Of a DNA stretch of 64,000 nt, positions 32,575 to 44,673 are shown piece after piece; within the stretch, counting starts at the first letter, position 1, and each line of letters starts with the position of its first letter. Position numbers and translations under genes: made by a program. The stretch covers positions 6,882,001 to 6,946,000 of the forward strand of contig NC_070561.1 of NCBI RefSeq assembly GCF_026914185.1. Direction: 5' to 3'. This stretch comes from Puccinia triticina. Its lineage: Eukaryota; Basidiomycota; Pucciniomycetes; Pucciniales; Pucciniaceae. The notes under the pieces are model-generated. The model did no database searches. It had not been told where the DNA came from and saw nothing but the letters and a program-made list of their open reading frames with translations.

Positions 32575-33244
32575 ATCGTCTTGTGAGCTGGGTCCCGTGT
32601 CACCTTCCGCGTCCTTTCATTATTGTTTCATCCAATCCGGCCACTTTCTTGGTAATTCAAAGGACAAACAATTCAAGTTGAGCTTACGGAGCAACCCCCG
32701 CATACCGTTTTACAGGTAATCGTTAGCTATTTGTACTTCCATCGTCCCACGCTGCTTTTGACGAGTCAGTAACTCTCAAATTAGTTTCACTTTTCTACTC
32801 TACGAAATCATGTTACATTCAACTTTGTGAGCAATGCATTTAAGAAAGTCTTGAACCCTTAGGAAGAAGAGGATGAGAGTTCCGACGACAGTCAGCATGA
32901 ATGTAAATGTTCTGCGTCTGGTTGACGGGGGTGAGTTACCGATTGCCGCTAAACTTTGAACAATTCCATGCCTCACCCTCAAAATGATGGCACAGGCAAC
33001 ATTGACGTCCATTCCCCATGTACTTCCGTTACGTAGTGCGAACTCCCCAATGCCTACGGGACGCCCCCGTGATTGATAACTAGGATGTAAAGGAGGAACT
33101 TTGAACGGAAATTCTTAACGCTGCCTACCAACACGGTTCACTTTTCCGGCGCAGCTTGAGACGCGACTGTCTGTTAGCTTGATTCCCCACCTGCCACCTG
33201 TTCAATGCTAGGCAAGGATTTCTACAACGTCTTTACGTATTGTC

Positions 33245-36200
33245 ATGAGGAATCGGGCTAAACCACACTCGCGCCCTATTTCAGCTACGACCAAGGACGT
33301 GCGGGCCCGGGGCTGTATCTTGTGTATTGATTTTTGCCTAGGCCTAGGGTCCAAACCCAAAGGCGCTTTGACAACAGAGAGGTTCTCAACTGCGTATTCA
33401 ATGCCTGAAGGGCGTCTGGTTTCATCGTTTTTGACTAGGCCAAGGGCCGAAACCCACAGGCTCTTTGACGATCAAGAAATCCACCAATGCGTATCCGATG
33501 CCTACATCGTGTCTTGGTTTAAATCATACTTGCGGCCGGCAGCAGAGCGACCTGAAATCGACATTTTACATCATCCACAAATTCCCATCTGGATATCGAA
33601 CTTAACCAAATCGACACATGCGATACTCATACGTTTTTATGAAACAACAATGGTAGAATTAAAAGGAAAAATTGTTACTAACCCTGCACGCAATTGCGAA
33701 TCAAAGATTTTAGCTTACGGCTTCGCAACTTTTCCTCTCAACATTGGAGAATGCAACCGGCCTTGTAATTCCTGCGGAGCGCTCCACTGGGCGTCTGAAT
33801 GTTCGATTGGGGACCGCCATAAATCTTTGATCAATTACACGATGTGTTGCGGCAAGAACAAAGTCAGATTGCCCATTTTTGATGAAGCGGCGAAGTGCTA
33901 CCCCAATGCTTTGAAGTCCCTATTCACCGGGACGACTCCTTGTAAGTTTTTTTGACGCCCCCTCCGATACATGAGCTTACACTCGGTTCCAGCCGCCCGC
34001 AATTTTCAGCAGTTCACAAGAATGTACAATAATGCGGTATCGTTTACATCTTTACGAGCCAACATTGATCAATCAGTTCAAGGACCAATGGGCGTTAATG
34101 TTTTTAGGATGTCAGGTGACTTGACGCACTTGATTTCGAGCATCGAACCCGTCGACAAATTGAACCCCGGATTTGCTCAAATTTTTGTTGTCGGCGACCA
34201 CGGAACCAACGAAGCAGAACTCCGAGTTCGCAAAGCTGAAGGTTTGGGTTTTTCTAATGGGAGGGTTCCTGGGTTGTTACCTTCAACTGTTTCGACCATC
34301 ATGTCCTTTATGTATAATCACAACCCGTACGCCAAACTCTTCAAATCAGCCCGACAAATCCTCGACGAAGCGAATGCAAAAACATTGAAGTTGAAAGGAA
34401 TCTCGCGCCCGGGCGACGACCCGAAAAGGTATAACGAGCCAACGATGAGTGAAGTCGCAGCTATAGTATCGGGAGATGGAGAAATTGTCAAAGAAAGGGA
34501 TATTATCCTTCATCGGAAAGACGACAAATTGGTCTCCATCTCCGACATGCACTCTTCTTACTTTCCACTTTGCTATCCGCTCTTCTTTCCAAGGGGCGAA
34601 CAGCAATGGCACAAGCTTTACAAATGCTCAACTGAACGAGGTTCGTACTTTGTTTGATTTTTAGTTGAACTTCGCTGACATAGAATACAGTTCGCAACAG
34701 GAAGGTTGGTTCCCTGGAATGGTATGCCCATCTTCTATTCGAGCGGCCAGGCCATTTTTCAGCTATCCTCCGCGGCCGGTCTCTTTTGCAAGAATTAGTT
34801 GTCGACATGTACGTCTGTGTCGAGCGTCAGCGGCTTCAATTCATCCGTAATAATCAAGCAGCACTCAAGGCCAGCCAATACAAACAACTTATTCGAGGCC
34901 TTGAAAATCAGAAAGCATTCAACGCAAGAAGGATAATCTTACCAGCAACTTTCATCGGCAGCCCTCGGGGAATGTCCCAATTATATTATGACGCGATGGC
35001 CATATGTAATAAGTTTGGCCCTCCCTTGCTCTTTATTACGATGACAGCGAATCCAGATTGGGTGGCAATTGCGGCGATGATTCCAAAGGGAGAAAAAGCC
35101 TTCGACCACCCGACAATTGTCGCCCGCGTGTTCAGGCTCAAGGTCAAAGCGCTAATCAAAGAACTCGTGAAGATGGAAAGGCTTGGGCGGGTCGTTGCTT
35201 ACGTCTACACCATCGAGTTCCAGAAGAGAGGGCTGCCGCACGCACATCTTATGGTCACACTCAATGACAAGGACAAACCGTCCACGCCTGAGAAGATTGA
35301 CCTACTTGTATCTGCAGAAATCCCCGACGAAACCGAAGAACCTCAACTGCACGCCCTCGTCACACGCTTCATGTTGCACGGCCCGTGCAAGGGAAGATCC
35401 TGCTGGAAAGAAGGAGGCTGTAAGCTTGGATTTCCGAAACCGTACTCGCCGCGTACAGTCACTGTCGACGGAGCGTATCCAGTCTATCTTCGTCGTAACG
35501 ACGGCAGGTTTATTATGAAGCATACGACACGCTTCGATAATGGATCCGTCGTTCCTTTCAATCGGGTTTTGACATTAATGTTCCAATGTCATATCAACGT
35601 CGAGGTCCCCGTTCACTCAACGGCAATTAAATACCTATACAAATATATCACCAAAGGCCACGATCGAAGCTATTTGGCGTTAGAAATGGAAGATGAAACA
35701 CAAGCTTACGTTGATGCACGTTATATTTCTCCTCCAGAAGGTATGTTCCCTGTAACTGTTAGAAATCTTCTTTACCATGCTAATCAAAATTGCAAAGCTA
35801 CTTGGCGTCTATTTAAATTTCCTTTGTCGGACAGATCGCCGGCGGTGACAAGATTAAATGTTCACGAAGAAGATGAACAGGTCGTGTACTTTAACGACAA
35901 TGAAGACGCGGAAGGTCAAGTCAAAAGTGGGAAAGCCTCAAGGACAACTCTGACAGGATTCCTGGAGCTTAACATCAACGACGCCGTAGGGGCAGAAGGT
36001 CGAAGAGCCCGGTCTCTACTCTTAGCCGATATTCCGACTTTTTTTTGGTGGGATAAATCAAACAAAGAATGGAAACCTCGAAAATCACGAGCGGAGTCCG
36101 TCGGAAGGATTTATTCTATCTCATATTTGGCAGGCGAAAAGTTTTACCTTTGTCTACTCCTACTTCATGTCAAAGGGGCGATGGAGTTCGAGGATTTCAG

Positions 36201-38097
36201 AAGGTTCAACGGGGTCCTCTACGAGAGCTATCAAGCCGCCTGGAATGGGCGCGGACTTCTTGCAAACGACTCGCTTTACGATCTCGCAATGACAGAGGCA
36301 GCCTTGGTTCAATCCGGCTATCAATTATCGCAAATGTTTTCCATAATATGTGTACATTCTCCTCCGTCGGATCCAAACGCCCTCTTCGAAAACCATGTCG
36401 AGAATATGACTGATGACATGTTACGGGTAGATATGGACCGACGCAACAGTCAACAGTTGAGGCTTGACGAACGCCGGGTGATGGGCTTGTTCCGGCTTGA
36501 AGCTATGATTGTCAGCATGGGTTCCTCGCTTGAGTCGTGCGGGATAAGTATTACGCGAGAAGAAAGGACTCTAATTGATGAAATGACCCATGAACGTTCA
36601 GTTCCGTTTAATCCCTCGCCGATCAGATCAAGACTTGATGCAGCAAAGATCCAGTTCAACAAAGCTCAAAGATCCATCTTTGGCAAAGTTATCAACTCGC
36701 TGGCGGGCCCGACCGGCAAGTTGTTTTATTTGGATGGCCCAGGAGGAACTGGGAAAACTTTCCTCTTGAATTCAATCATCGACGCCTCAGAACTCAAAGG
36801 CTATTCGAACATTGTTGTGGCATCGTCGGGGGTTGCGGCACTTCTGCTCCGCGGGGGCCAGACAGCTCACTCCGCGTTCAAAATCCCAATTCACCCTCTC
36901 GAGGGAGCTGAATGCCCTGTTCAATTGGACACGATGCTCGGAGAGAAACTAAGATCATGCAATCTCATCATCTGGGACGAAATCGTGACGATTCACCGGT
37001 TCGCTATTGAAGCAGTGGACCTTACACTCAAACGCCTCTGCGCATCGGAGAAACCGTTCGGCGGAAAGACAGTTGTATTTGCAGGTGATTTCCGGCAAAT
37101 ATTGCCCGTTGTAAAACATGACGAATACCCGAAATCGTGGGCTGCAACACTCAAGTCGTCAAGGATTTGGAATTCTTTGTTCCAACTTAAGCTCACGGAA
37201 AACATGAGGCTGGCTAGGGCGCTCGAAAGCGATGACTCACAATCCAATATTCGGTTTGCAAGAGGACTTCTTGCATTGGGCGAAGGCGTGAATCAGAAGA
37301 ACGATTTCGAGATAGTCAAACTCAGGAATATAAAGACCCTAAACATGGGTCCCGATGAAATGAGTTGTGATGGGTTGATTGACTTCGTCTACGGCTCCCT
37401 TGCGGATATGGTTGGGTTATCTATCCCGGAACGACTCGCTTACCTGAACGACCGGTGTATTTTGGCGCCCCTCAACCGCGACGTGAAGGTCATCAATGAT
37501 GAAGTTATGTCAAAACTCCCTGGCCAAACATTCCTGCTCTACTCGATAGACACACCAGACCCCGACGCATATGAAAGCCTCCCTGAAGAGAACTTGAACA
37601 AGCTATCTCCACCCGGGCTCCCAGAACATGCGCTCAAGCTCAAGGTTGGGATGCCAGTGGTTGTCACTCGAAACCTCCGCATTGGAAGCGGCATCTGCAA
37701 CGGAACCAGAATCCTGCTAACAAGAATATCTGAACACATTTTGTGTGGTATCCTAATGGGAGGACCTTTTGCCGGAGAGGAAGTCACTTTGCCCCGCATC
37801 AAGCTCCAAAGCAAGGCAAACAAACAATCCGGTCAATCATTCTTCCGGTTCCAATTTCCGGTTAGACCTGCTTATGCAATGTCAATCAATAAGAGTCAGG
37901 GCCAAACACTCGGGCGCGTTGGCATTTTTCTGCAAACCAATATTTTTGCTCATGGACAACTGTACGTCGCCTTGTCTCGGGTCTCGAACGTGAATAATCT
38001 GCTTGTTGCAAAACCAGCGATCCGGGAGGGCGTAATAAATGTTGTCCACAAGTTCATTTTCAAACCCGCAACTCGGAATGGGAAGTCATCTGCGTAA
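33245..38097 (+). CDS. Helitron Rep-helicase (HUH nuclease + PIF1-like helicase)
   Basis: Three exons, 33245-33941, 33993-34640 and 34691-38097, all in phase: 1583 residues with no stop. The N-terminal region has a Cys/His finger typical of fungal and plant Helitrons (CNSCGALHWASEC, YTMCCGKNKVRLP, LFTG). Rep: LFITMTANPDW (~565), IEFQKRGLPHAHLMV with the HUH-type histidines (~630) and YLYKYITKGHD with two tyrosines (~763). Helicase: GPGGTGKT (~1130), LIIWDEI (~1209), VFAGDFRQILPVV (~1245), INKSQGQT (~1514) and FAHGQLYVALSR near the end. Rep nicks and joins DNA during rolling-circle transposition and the helicase unwinds it. All hallmark residues are present, so it is probably active or very recently so. 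Upstream non-coding exons are possible. Confidence 0.93.
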
Positions 38098-39574
38098 TTA
38101 TTTTTTAGTCAAATCTTAAATTTCCTTTAAATCTGATTCATGTAGGCTTGAGAACGCCGCGAATGGCCGGTGGAATATTCTGACGAGAGTGGCATCTAGG
38201 TTAGCAGCTCGCAAGTTGTGGGCTATGATCCCTTGAAGTCCCAGTCACACACAGGCACGCCTCCTAGGATGTGTTGGTCCTACCTATCGACAACTCACAA
38301 TATGAATCAACAATCATGGCTCATGCGACTGTTAGATTTGTTGTAGATACTTTGCAATTGTGCCTAATTGAACATTGTTTATATGATGATCGGCCACTAA
38401 GGCAAGCGGAAAACAAAGAGGCACTCATCAAAGTTTGCTGAGAAATCATACTCGCGAGAGGTCTCCACTCCTCTTTGAGCCTGAGATGACTTTGAACCGC
38501 CGGATCGATCCCAGTATTTTGGCCTGTAACCCGATTTGAACTAACCTGACTCAGGAAACTAAGTTTGTCTTTTCAAACAAGGCTCAAGTCCGCGATCTGG
38601 CTTAATATTAAACTTGACATATAGTGTTTGACTTAATCGAAGCTGGAAACGCTGGCTAGCCTGAGCGGAAACTCAGGTGGTGGTGATGGCTTAGTGATAT
38701 CTTACAAACTTGAACCTGAGATTAGTCATCTCTTGCAAGGAGCAGATGGGAGGGACTAGCGATGCGTCATTATTCATTAACTATGCATGGGAGGTTCGGT
38801 GTAGAATAAAAACTAAATGTGATAATGAAAATGCAAGATTAATTCAATATATGCGCCGGATAAAGTTATGGCAAAAGCTTCGTCATGAATGAGTAAACGG
38901 TTGAGGCAGAAGGTCTCCGACCGGCCGAGGTGTTCAGGATTACAAGTCGTTGATACAACATGAAACTTTGACCATCGAAAAATCTAAAATTTTCACGAGA
39001 TAGTTGGCCACGCCAACTGGGCCAAAGGATTCCGAAGGTCGAGCCCTCATCCCACATGTGACCTCTCTTGGCACTCGCGGAGTTGTCGATTGCTTGGACC
39101 CCGGTGAGGGGAGTGGTGGGTCCGTGTTCTAGAATGACTAGCCGGAAGGGAAAAGGATACATATGAATACATGTCAGAATAGGAAGTTTCAACAGGGTCA
39201 TTCAGTGGGGGCAAAGTTGCGGGGGCGCTTACGTTTAAGGCCGAGTCGTTGAGGCCATGGTGGGCGTGGGATTGGGCTCGTTGGTTGCCATTGAAAGTAG
39301 ACTATCGTGAGGGAAAAAAACTTGAATGAGGCTTTCTGGTAAGAGTTCGGCGGCGCGAGCTTGGCATCGGGCTACAGTTGGCTTATGATGGTTACCTTCG
39401 CTACGACGGTAAATCGGGTTCACGTTAGCTTAGCGACTAAAGGCTGAAAGGATTGCTTAAAACCGGAGAGGTAGGAATCTGACCACTCATCTAACCAGTT
39501 TCATCACCGACTCAAACATCCAATTAAGGAAATTCGTGGGAAGGATTGCAAAAGAATAGCCTCTTAACTTTAAA
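38098..39574. other. Helitron internal spacer, no gene recognised
   Basis: Between the Rep-helicase stop and the second OB-like gene. A short minus-strand frame (38866-39201) shows no recognisable motif. Confidence 0.45.
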
Positions 39575-40434
39575 ATGGAGTCGATTTGTTTGGTCAAATG
39601 GTTGAACAATTGTACCAAACCTCAAAGTTTACATTTTGCTGGAAAATTCAAAGCGATCTCAACAGTGAGCCTGATTGTTGAATTTGGTTAGATAGCGGAC
39701 GAACTGAAACATCACTTCAATTTAGGCGCTCGAGTTTGAGGGATCTACATTTGAAGTCCAAAGTATCAGGTCATCGGCGATGTTGTCAGGGGCAAATGTG
39801 GGCATGATTCCTAAGCTTTCAGTAAGCTTGAGCCCAATTTCGACAAACGTTCCGAGGCTAGCGTCTGGAGAATACTATAAGCTGGAAGGAAGTGTCAGCG
39901 TTGTCGATCGCAATGGAAATCAAATGTTACAGTATGGTTCTGAAGGTTTGAAGTGGAAGAGGTTTACACGTTGAGCCTCGAGAGTCGAGCCAGTTCAGAT
40001 TCGTGGAACAGGTACAATACGCCAGGTCAAAATCGCGGGTACCGGTCTTGACAATTGCAATAAAACCGAAATAATCGTCGGCCACCGCGGACTCGTAAGT
40101 CGCCGTTCAATTGTGTCCTAACTTGCATACTAATTTTGATTTTCTAGGCACTCCCGGACGGTGAATTTTACGTGAAATATATAATTGATGGTTCGATGGT
40201 GAACCTAAGTGATAGAGTGCGCTTGGAGCCTGGCGTAAAGGTTCATCTTGAAGGCGACTTGATAGATTTTTCAACGAGTCTGGGCCTTCTGGTTGTTAAC
40301 GTGAGCTGTCTATTAAAAAGTTAGATATGTAGGCGTTACTAACCAGTTGATTCTAGGTGGCGTGTGGGTTTGCTGGATCCCCTCAAGACTATACGAATGG
40401 GAAAATTAGAGAGGTGATCGTGATTGAAGATTGA
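39575..40434 (+). pseudogene. Second OB-like Helitron accessory gene, one in-frame stop
   Basis: Four exons, 39575-39664, 39726-40094, 40148-40300 and 40357-40434, all phase 0, 229 residues. Exon 3 is exactly 153 bp, as in the paralog at 31375, and aligns without gaps: FYVKYIIDGS against FKVKYVVPGS, and LEGDLIDFSTS against IAGVLVDFDTD. The exon 3/4 junction is also conserved (LLVVN then VACG; AIVL then VNNC). One TGA at 39972-39974 (FTR-stop-ASR) interrupts exon 2; a CGA arginine would restore the frame. The acidic and AT-hook tail of the first copy is absent. It is probably an ancient duplicate within the element, now damaged by a single change. Confidence 0.65.
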
Positions 40435-41167
40435 GACGGCAAAGATGAATCAACTTTATCATCGGGCGTTTCTTACGTGTTCGCTCAGCATAAACCTGTT
40501 GTATTCGCGTCTTTGGATTAGTTTATACCGCTGGAGTTTTCATCAATCCATAGTTTTCCCATCATCACATCGGATGTTGAGTTGCTGAGTTAGCGTCTAG
40601 CTGTGAAATAAAGGAGGAGCGGAAATGAGCCATTTGGAACTCGCCGTACGAGCAACACGAGGTCAAAGCTCGGGGGAGGTCTTTGTGAAAATGAATGTTG
40701 CGTGCTGTGGGATTCATTGGGCAGATGGTTAGCCGATTGGGTTGATCTGTATTAGTCGCGCAGGGGAGGCACTAAACTGTACTGTCACTTCGAGGAGAGG
40801 TCGGCGTGGGAGTAAATGAATGTTATCAAATGGCCAGCTTCTGCGTTGCTCGTCCGTCGGGGAGAGGTTGGTGCTCAAATGTTGGTGTTGTATGCGCAGG
40901 ACTTGAACTGTCGCTGACGGTCGGGGGTCGGAGGAATTGAATTCGGGATGACCTATCGCGAAAATGTTTTAATTGTGTCTAACATGAACATCCCTTACAT
41001 CCGCGTCACCTTGTGGAAATCATCCCTTTACATCAATTTGGAATCAATTACGCCAAATCGTCTGGGAGGGGAGAAAAGGGTTGCAATGTGAGGCTTGGGA
41101 GTGTGTTGCGGGTCGAGTCGGAGCATATTCAACTAAGTAAAATAGGAAATTTTGTCTGGTTTCTAGG
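40435..41167. other. Helitron internal spacer, no gene recognised
   Basis: No coding match. A splice-acceptor-like TTTCTAG at 41161-41167 directly precedes the helicase-like segment, so earlier exons might lie here, but none can be read. Confidence 0.4.
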
Positions 41168-42007
41168 TTGAATGATCGCCCGGATGACGTTTGGGACAAT
41201 TGGACCATAGGCAAATATTCGGATGGCATCGACCGCGTTTATGGAGAACTGTCTGACGTGGCGTCACGCTTATATGGAAATACTGCCGAATATTTCAGCA
41301 TGCGATGCATGATTGTCCGAAATCTCGAGGATAGGCGTTCGATCAACTCGAAATTAGCGGCGATGCATCCGAGTAAGGCATTTGTTTGTAAGGCTGGGGT
41401 CGTGGCGGAAATAGACGGGATTGAGTCGATGAGCATTATTTCAAAGTCGCTGTTACTCGAAAAAATCAGGCCGGACATAACATTAATCAAGTTGAAAGTC
41501 GGGATGCCGATAATATTAACTAAGGACTGTACTCATAGTCAGGCCGGTGAAGCAATGGTTGCCATGAAGAAAGGGTCGAGGTTGGTAGTCGTAGCCGTCA
41601 AGGAGTCGATGATTACGGCGAAAATGATAACTCCGGGGAGAGTTGGAATGGAGCTGAAAATAGGAAGAACGATGTTGTATTGCGACGACGTGAACAATCA
41701 AGATTATGCGTACTTAAAACATCAATTCCCAGTCGTGCTCGGTTACGCGAATGCGGAGGGGCGTTGGAATATCGTGGCGGGAGCAGGATCCGTCCGGGTT
41801 GAAGGTAGTGGGTTGAGTCTTCTTGATTGTCTGGGTGGTTGGAGCTGCGTTGACGACGTGTGGTTAAATTCGTCATGTTGGACTATTCTCTGTAGCATTG
41901 GCGGCGGGGTGGCGGGTGTGGACGGGACCGATGGACGCGGTTGGTGCCGGGGATGTTGTTGCCCGTGGAGGGAAGATGGTGGCCATTGGACGGCTGCGGC
42001 GGCGTAG
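41168..42007 (+). pseudogene. Divergent helicase C-terminal half near the Helitron end
   Basis: Open frame after a 3' splice site. It aligns with the Rep-helicase second domain: DGIDRVYGELSDV against DGLIDFVYGSLADM, RCMIVRNLEDRRSINSKL against RCILAPLNRDVKVINDEV, LIKLKVGMPIILTKD against ALKLKVGMPVVVTRN, and HQFPVVLGYANAE against FQFPVRPAYAMSI. It then departs before the NKSQGQT and HGQLYVALSR motifs, and the last ~80 codons run into the terminal hairpin. Walker motifs are absent. It has diverged strongly from the complete copy 3 kb upstream, so it is not a recent tandem duplicate. It may be an old remnant or a shortened accessory protein. Confidence 0.65.
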
Positions 42008-42023
42008 CCGCGTTGTACTCTAG

Positions 42024-43084
42024 TATCACTAATTTGGTAGTTTCTTGGTGTTTCTGCCACTGTATCTCAGCGCGGGGTGGGATTTGTTCCATGATATTGG
42101 TACCAAAATGATTGAATGGCTTCAATGATTCATTGTGTACCTGGAATGACCACAAAACCCCCAAATGTAGCAGCTACAATGTGATGAGTTGCCGAATACG
42201 ACTAATTTGGTATTTCTTGGTGTTTCTGCCACTATATCTCAAGGCGGTGTGGGAGTTCTTCCATGATATTGGTGCCATAAGAATCATATGCCCTTCATGA
42301 TTCATTGTGTACCTTGAATTGCCACAAATCCCCCCAAATGTCGCAGCTACAATGTGATTGGTTGCCAAATATCACTAATTTGGTAGTTTCTTGGTCTTTC
42401 TGCCACTACATCTCAGCGCAGGGTGGGAGTTCTTCCATGATATTGGTACCGAAATCAACAATGCCCGCAATGATTCATTTTATACCCTGAATGGCCACAA
42501 ACCTGCCCAACGTAGCAGCTACAATGTGATTGTTTGCCAAATATCACTAATTTGGTAGTTTCTTGGTGTTTCTGCCCCTATATCTCAGCAATTGGATGCC
42601 CTCAATGATTCATTATGTACATTGAATGGCCACAAAAACGGCAAATGTAGCAGCTACAATGTGATTGGTTGCCAAATATCACTAATTTGGTATTTTCTTG
42701 GTATTTCTTCCACTATATGTCAGCACAGCGTGGGAGTTCTTCCATGATATTGGTACCAAAATAATCTAATGCCCTCAAAAATTCATTGTGTACCTCAAAT
42801 GACCAAGGAACCCCAAATGTAGCAGCTAAAATGTGATTGGTTGCCAAACATCACTAATTTGGTAGTTTTTTCGTGTTTCTGCCACTATATCTCAGCGCAG
42901 CGTGGGAGTCCTTCCATGATATTGGTACCAAAATATTTGGATGCCATCAATCATTCCTTGTGTACCTTTAATGACCACAAAACCCCCAAATGTAGCAGCT
43001 ACAATCTGATTAGTTGCCAAATATCACTAATTTGGTAGTTTCTTGGTGTTTCTGCCCATATATCTCAGCGCAGGGTGGGAGTTC
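42024..43084 (+). repeat. Satellite array, block 2
   Basis: About six units of the same ~172-bp satellite and orientation as block 1 (landmark at 42038, 42210, 42383, 42555, 42690, 42862 and 43035; one unit has a ~37-bp deletion). It begins in mid-unit exactly at the Helitron CTAG end and stops in mid-unit at AGTTC, the target duplication of the LTR element. Confidence 0.95.
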
Positions 43085-43443
43085 TGTGAGCCGCGGCGCT
43101 TCCCGCGACCTCACAGAGACAGTCACGAGACTTTCACTGATCCAACCCCGGCCTCACATATAACCTCCCGAGCTCAGCCCCTCCTAGCTCGGCAGGGAAG
43201 TACTGAGACTCCCCCCGAGCTAGGTGAGCACCCTCAATTCCTCTCTTCTTTCTCTTCTCTTTCCCCTTTCCCCCCTTTCCATCCTCCAGTTGTAGATAGA
43301 GGGAAGTACTGAGATTTCCCCCGAGCTAGCTTCCTTCCTCTGATAGTAATCAAACCAAGGTTCTAGAAAGCTGCTGTTCCCCTTTGTGCCTTCGTCTCCG
43401 CCTTTGCCTTCAAACAGTGAAGCTCTCAAATCAAGAGCTTACA
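43085..43443 (+). repeat. Left LTR
   Basis: 359 bp, TG...CA. It matches the right LTR apart from scattered substitutions and about 100 extra bases (around 43215-43315) bounded by two copies of GGGAAGTACTGAGA with CCCCCGAGCTAG. So either this LTR gained a tandem duplication or the right LTR lost one unit by slippage. Confidence 0.85.
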
Positions 43444-43739
43444 CTTTTTTTTTCTAGAACCCTTGTCTTTGCACCTCTGCTGAACACCCCTTCTTATTCG
43501 ACTCACATCACATGTCCACCCGACGCACTACTTCTTCCAACCAACTTGTTCCCCCCACTGATACCGAAGCAATAATCAGAGCCGCTAATAAAGCTAAACA
43601 GCTAGCAGCAATCACGTTGAAAAACAAGAACACTTTGACTTCAACCACATCCAGATCCTTGATCACGCCTGCAGTCCCGATCCCAGCATCTACTTCTGGA
43701 ATTCAATCCTGCCCCCCCTCTGTAAGAGTCTGAGATGAC

Positions 43740-44110
43740 TCTTCACTCAGCTCTGGGTTGCAGACAGGGGATCCACCAAATGGATCAAGAAAGGGAGGGC
43801 TCAAGACAAGACCAATGTCTTGGAGAGATTTTCTAGAACCCAACAATATGTATTCCTAGCTCAGTAGAAGAATCAGCACTTTATCTCTACTCGTACAATT
43901 GATGATGATGAGAAATGGAGGAGGAAGAAATGAAAGGAAAGCTTACCTAGCTCAGTAGAAGAATCAGCACTTTATCTCTACTGAGCTAGGAAGGAGGAGG
44001 AGGTGACGAGACTAAGTAGTCGGGCAAGTTGAATTGTGTGATCTTCTTGTGATTGGTTTGTGAACCCGCGAAGGCGCGCGCGGGCTCGCACCCTCCCTAT
44101 CAACATCCTT
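43740..44110 (-). repeat. Possible related solo LTR in inverse orientation
   Basis: Read on the minus strand it starts TGTTGATAGGGAGGGTGCGA, followed by a GC hairpin and GGGTTCACA, somewhat like the start of the flanking LTRs. It contains a ~37-bp direct repeat (CTCAGTAGAAGAATCAGCAC, 43858 and 43950) and later GGGTTCTAGAAA, resembling sequence just inside the left LTR. The boundaries are not certain. Confidence 0.35.
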
Positions 44111-44673
44111 AACACTCCCCAAAGCCGCAGGCTTCCCCTCTAGTCCGACCACATCATTTTTCTTGGCAGATAGCAATTCATGTTATGTTACCGGGAGCGC
44201 AGCGGGAGGTGGGTGGAGTCCATGGAACCGTCCAGCCCCTCCCTGTACGCGCTTGACAAAGACACGCAAGCGGCTTGGAAGGCGGTTCAGTCGACCACGT
44301 GCCTCACCGGCGGAGTTAACGGCGTACAGGTCTAGGGGAGGTCGACCTCCTCTCGGCTAGAGAAACAGGATCCGAGAAGCCCTAGAGCTTCCTCCCCTCC
44401 TCTTCACTCCCCCACTCCCTCACCTCCTCCGCTCCAAGTTCCCTTTTGCGATCAGCGCCCTTCCTCCGCATCGCTTTCCCCCATTTCCCTGGATCAAGTA
44501 CTTTTCGCGATAAAACAGCGCTTATAAACAAGTCCTTTAAAAACCTTAATATCACGCTATAAAAACCGGAAATCCAATCTAACTCTATCCCCACCATCTA
44601 CCCCCAACCCTCGTCATACATACCAACCTTAACCCAATCTTCCCCTCTCAACTCAAAGTTAGAAAGTCGCAAA

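Larger units (their letters stand above)
31188..42023 (+). mobile_element. Apparently autonomous Helitron (left boundary unresolved)
   Basis: The plus-strand 3' end is hairpin GCGGC-GTA-GCCGC (41999-42011), 8 bases, CTAG (42020-42023). The flanking T at 42024 begins satellite sequence TATCACTAATTTGG, so the element sits inside a satellite unit at the dinucleotide AT, as Helitrons do. Gene order is: OB-like gene 1 (31375-32574), Rep-helicase (33245-38097), OB-like gene 2 (39575-40434, one stop), degenerate second helicase half (41168-41770), terminus. Rolling-circle transposition would use the Rep HUH nuclease and the PIF1-like helicase. The 5' TC end was not identified, and the left flank is not satellite, so the left side was truncated or rearranged. 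Confidence 0.8.
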
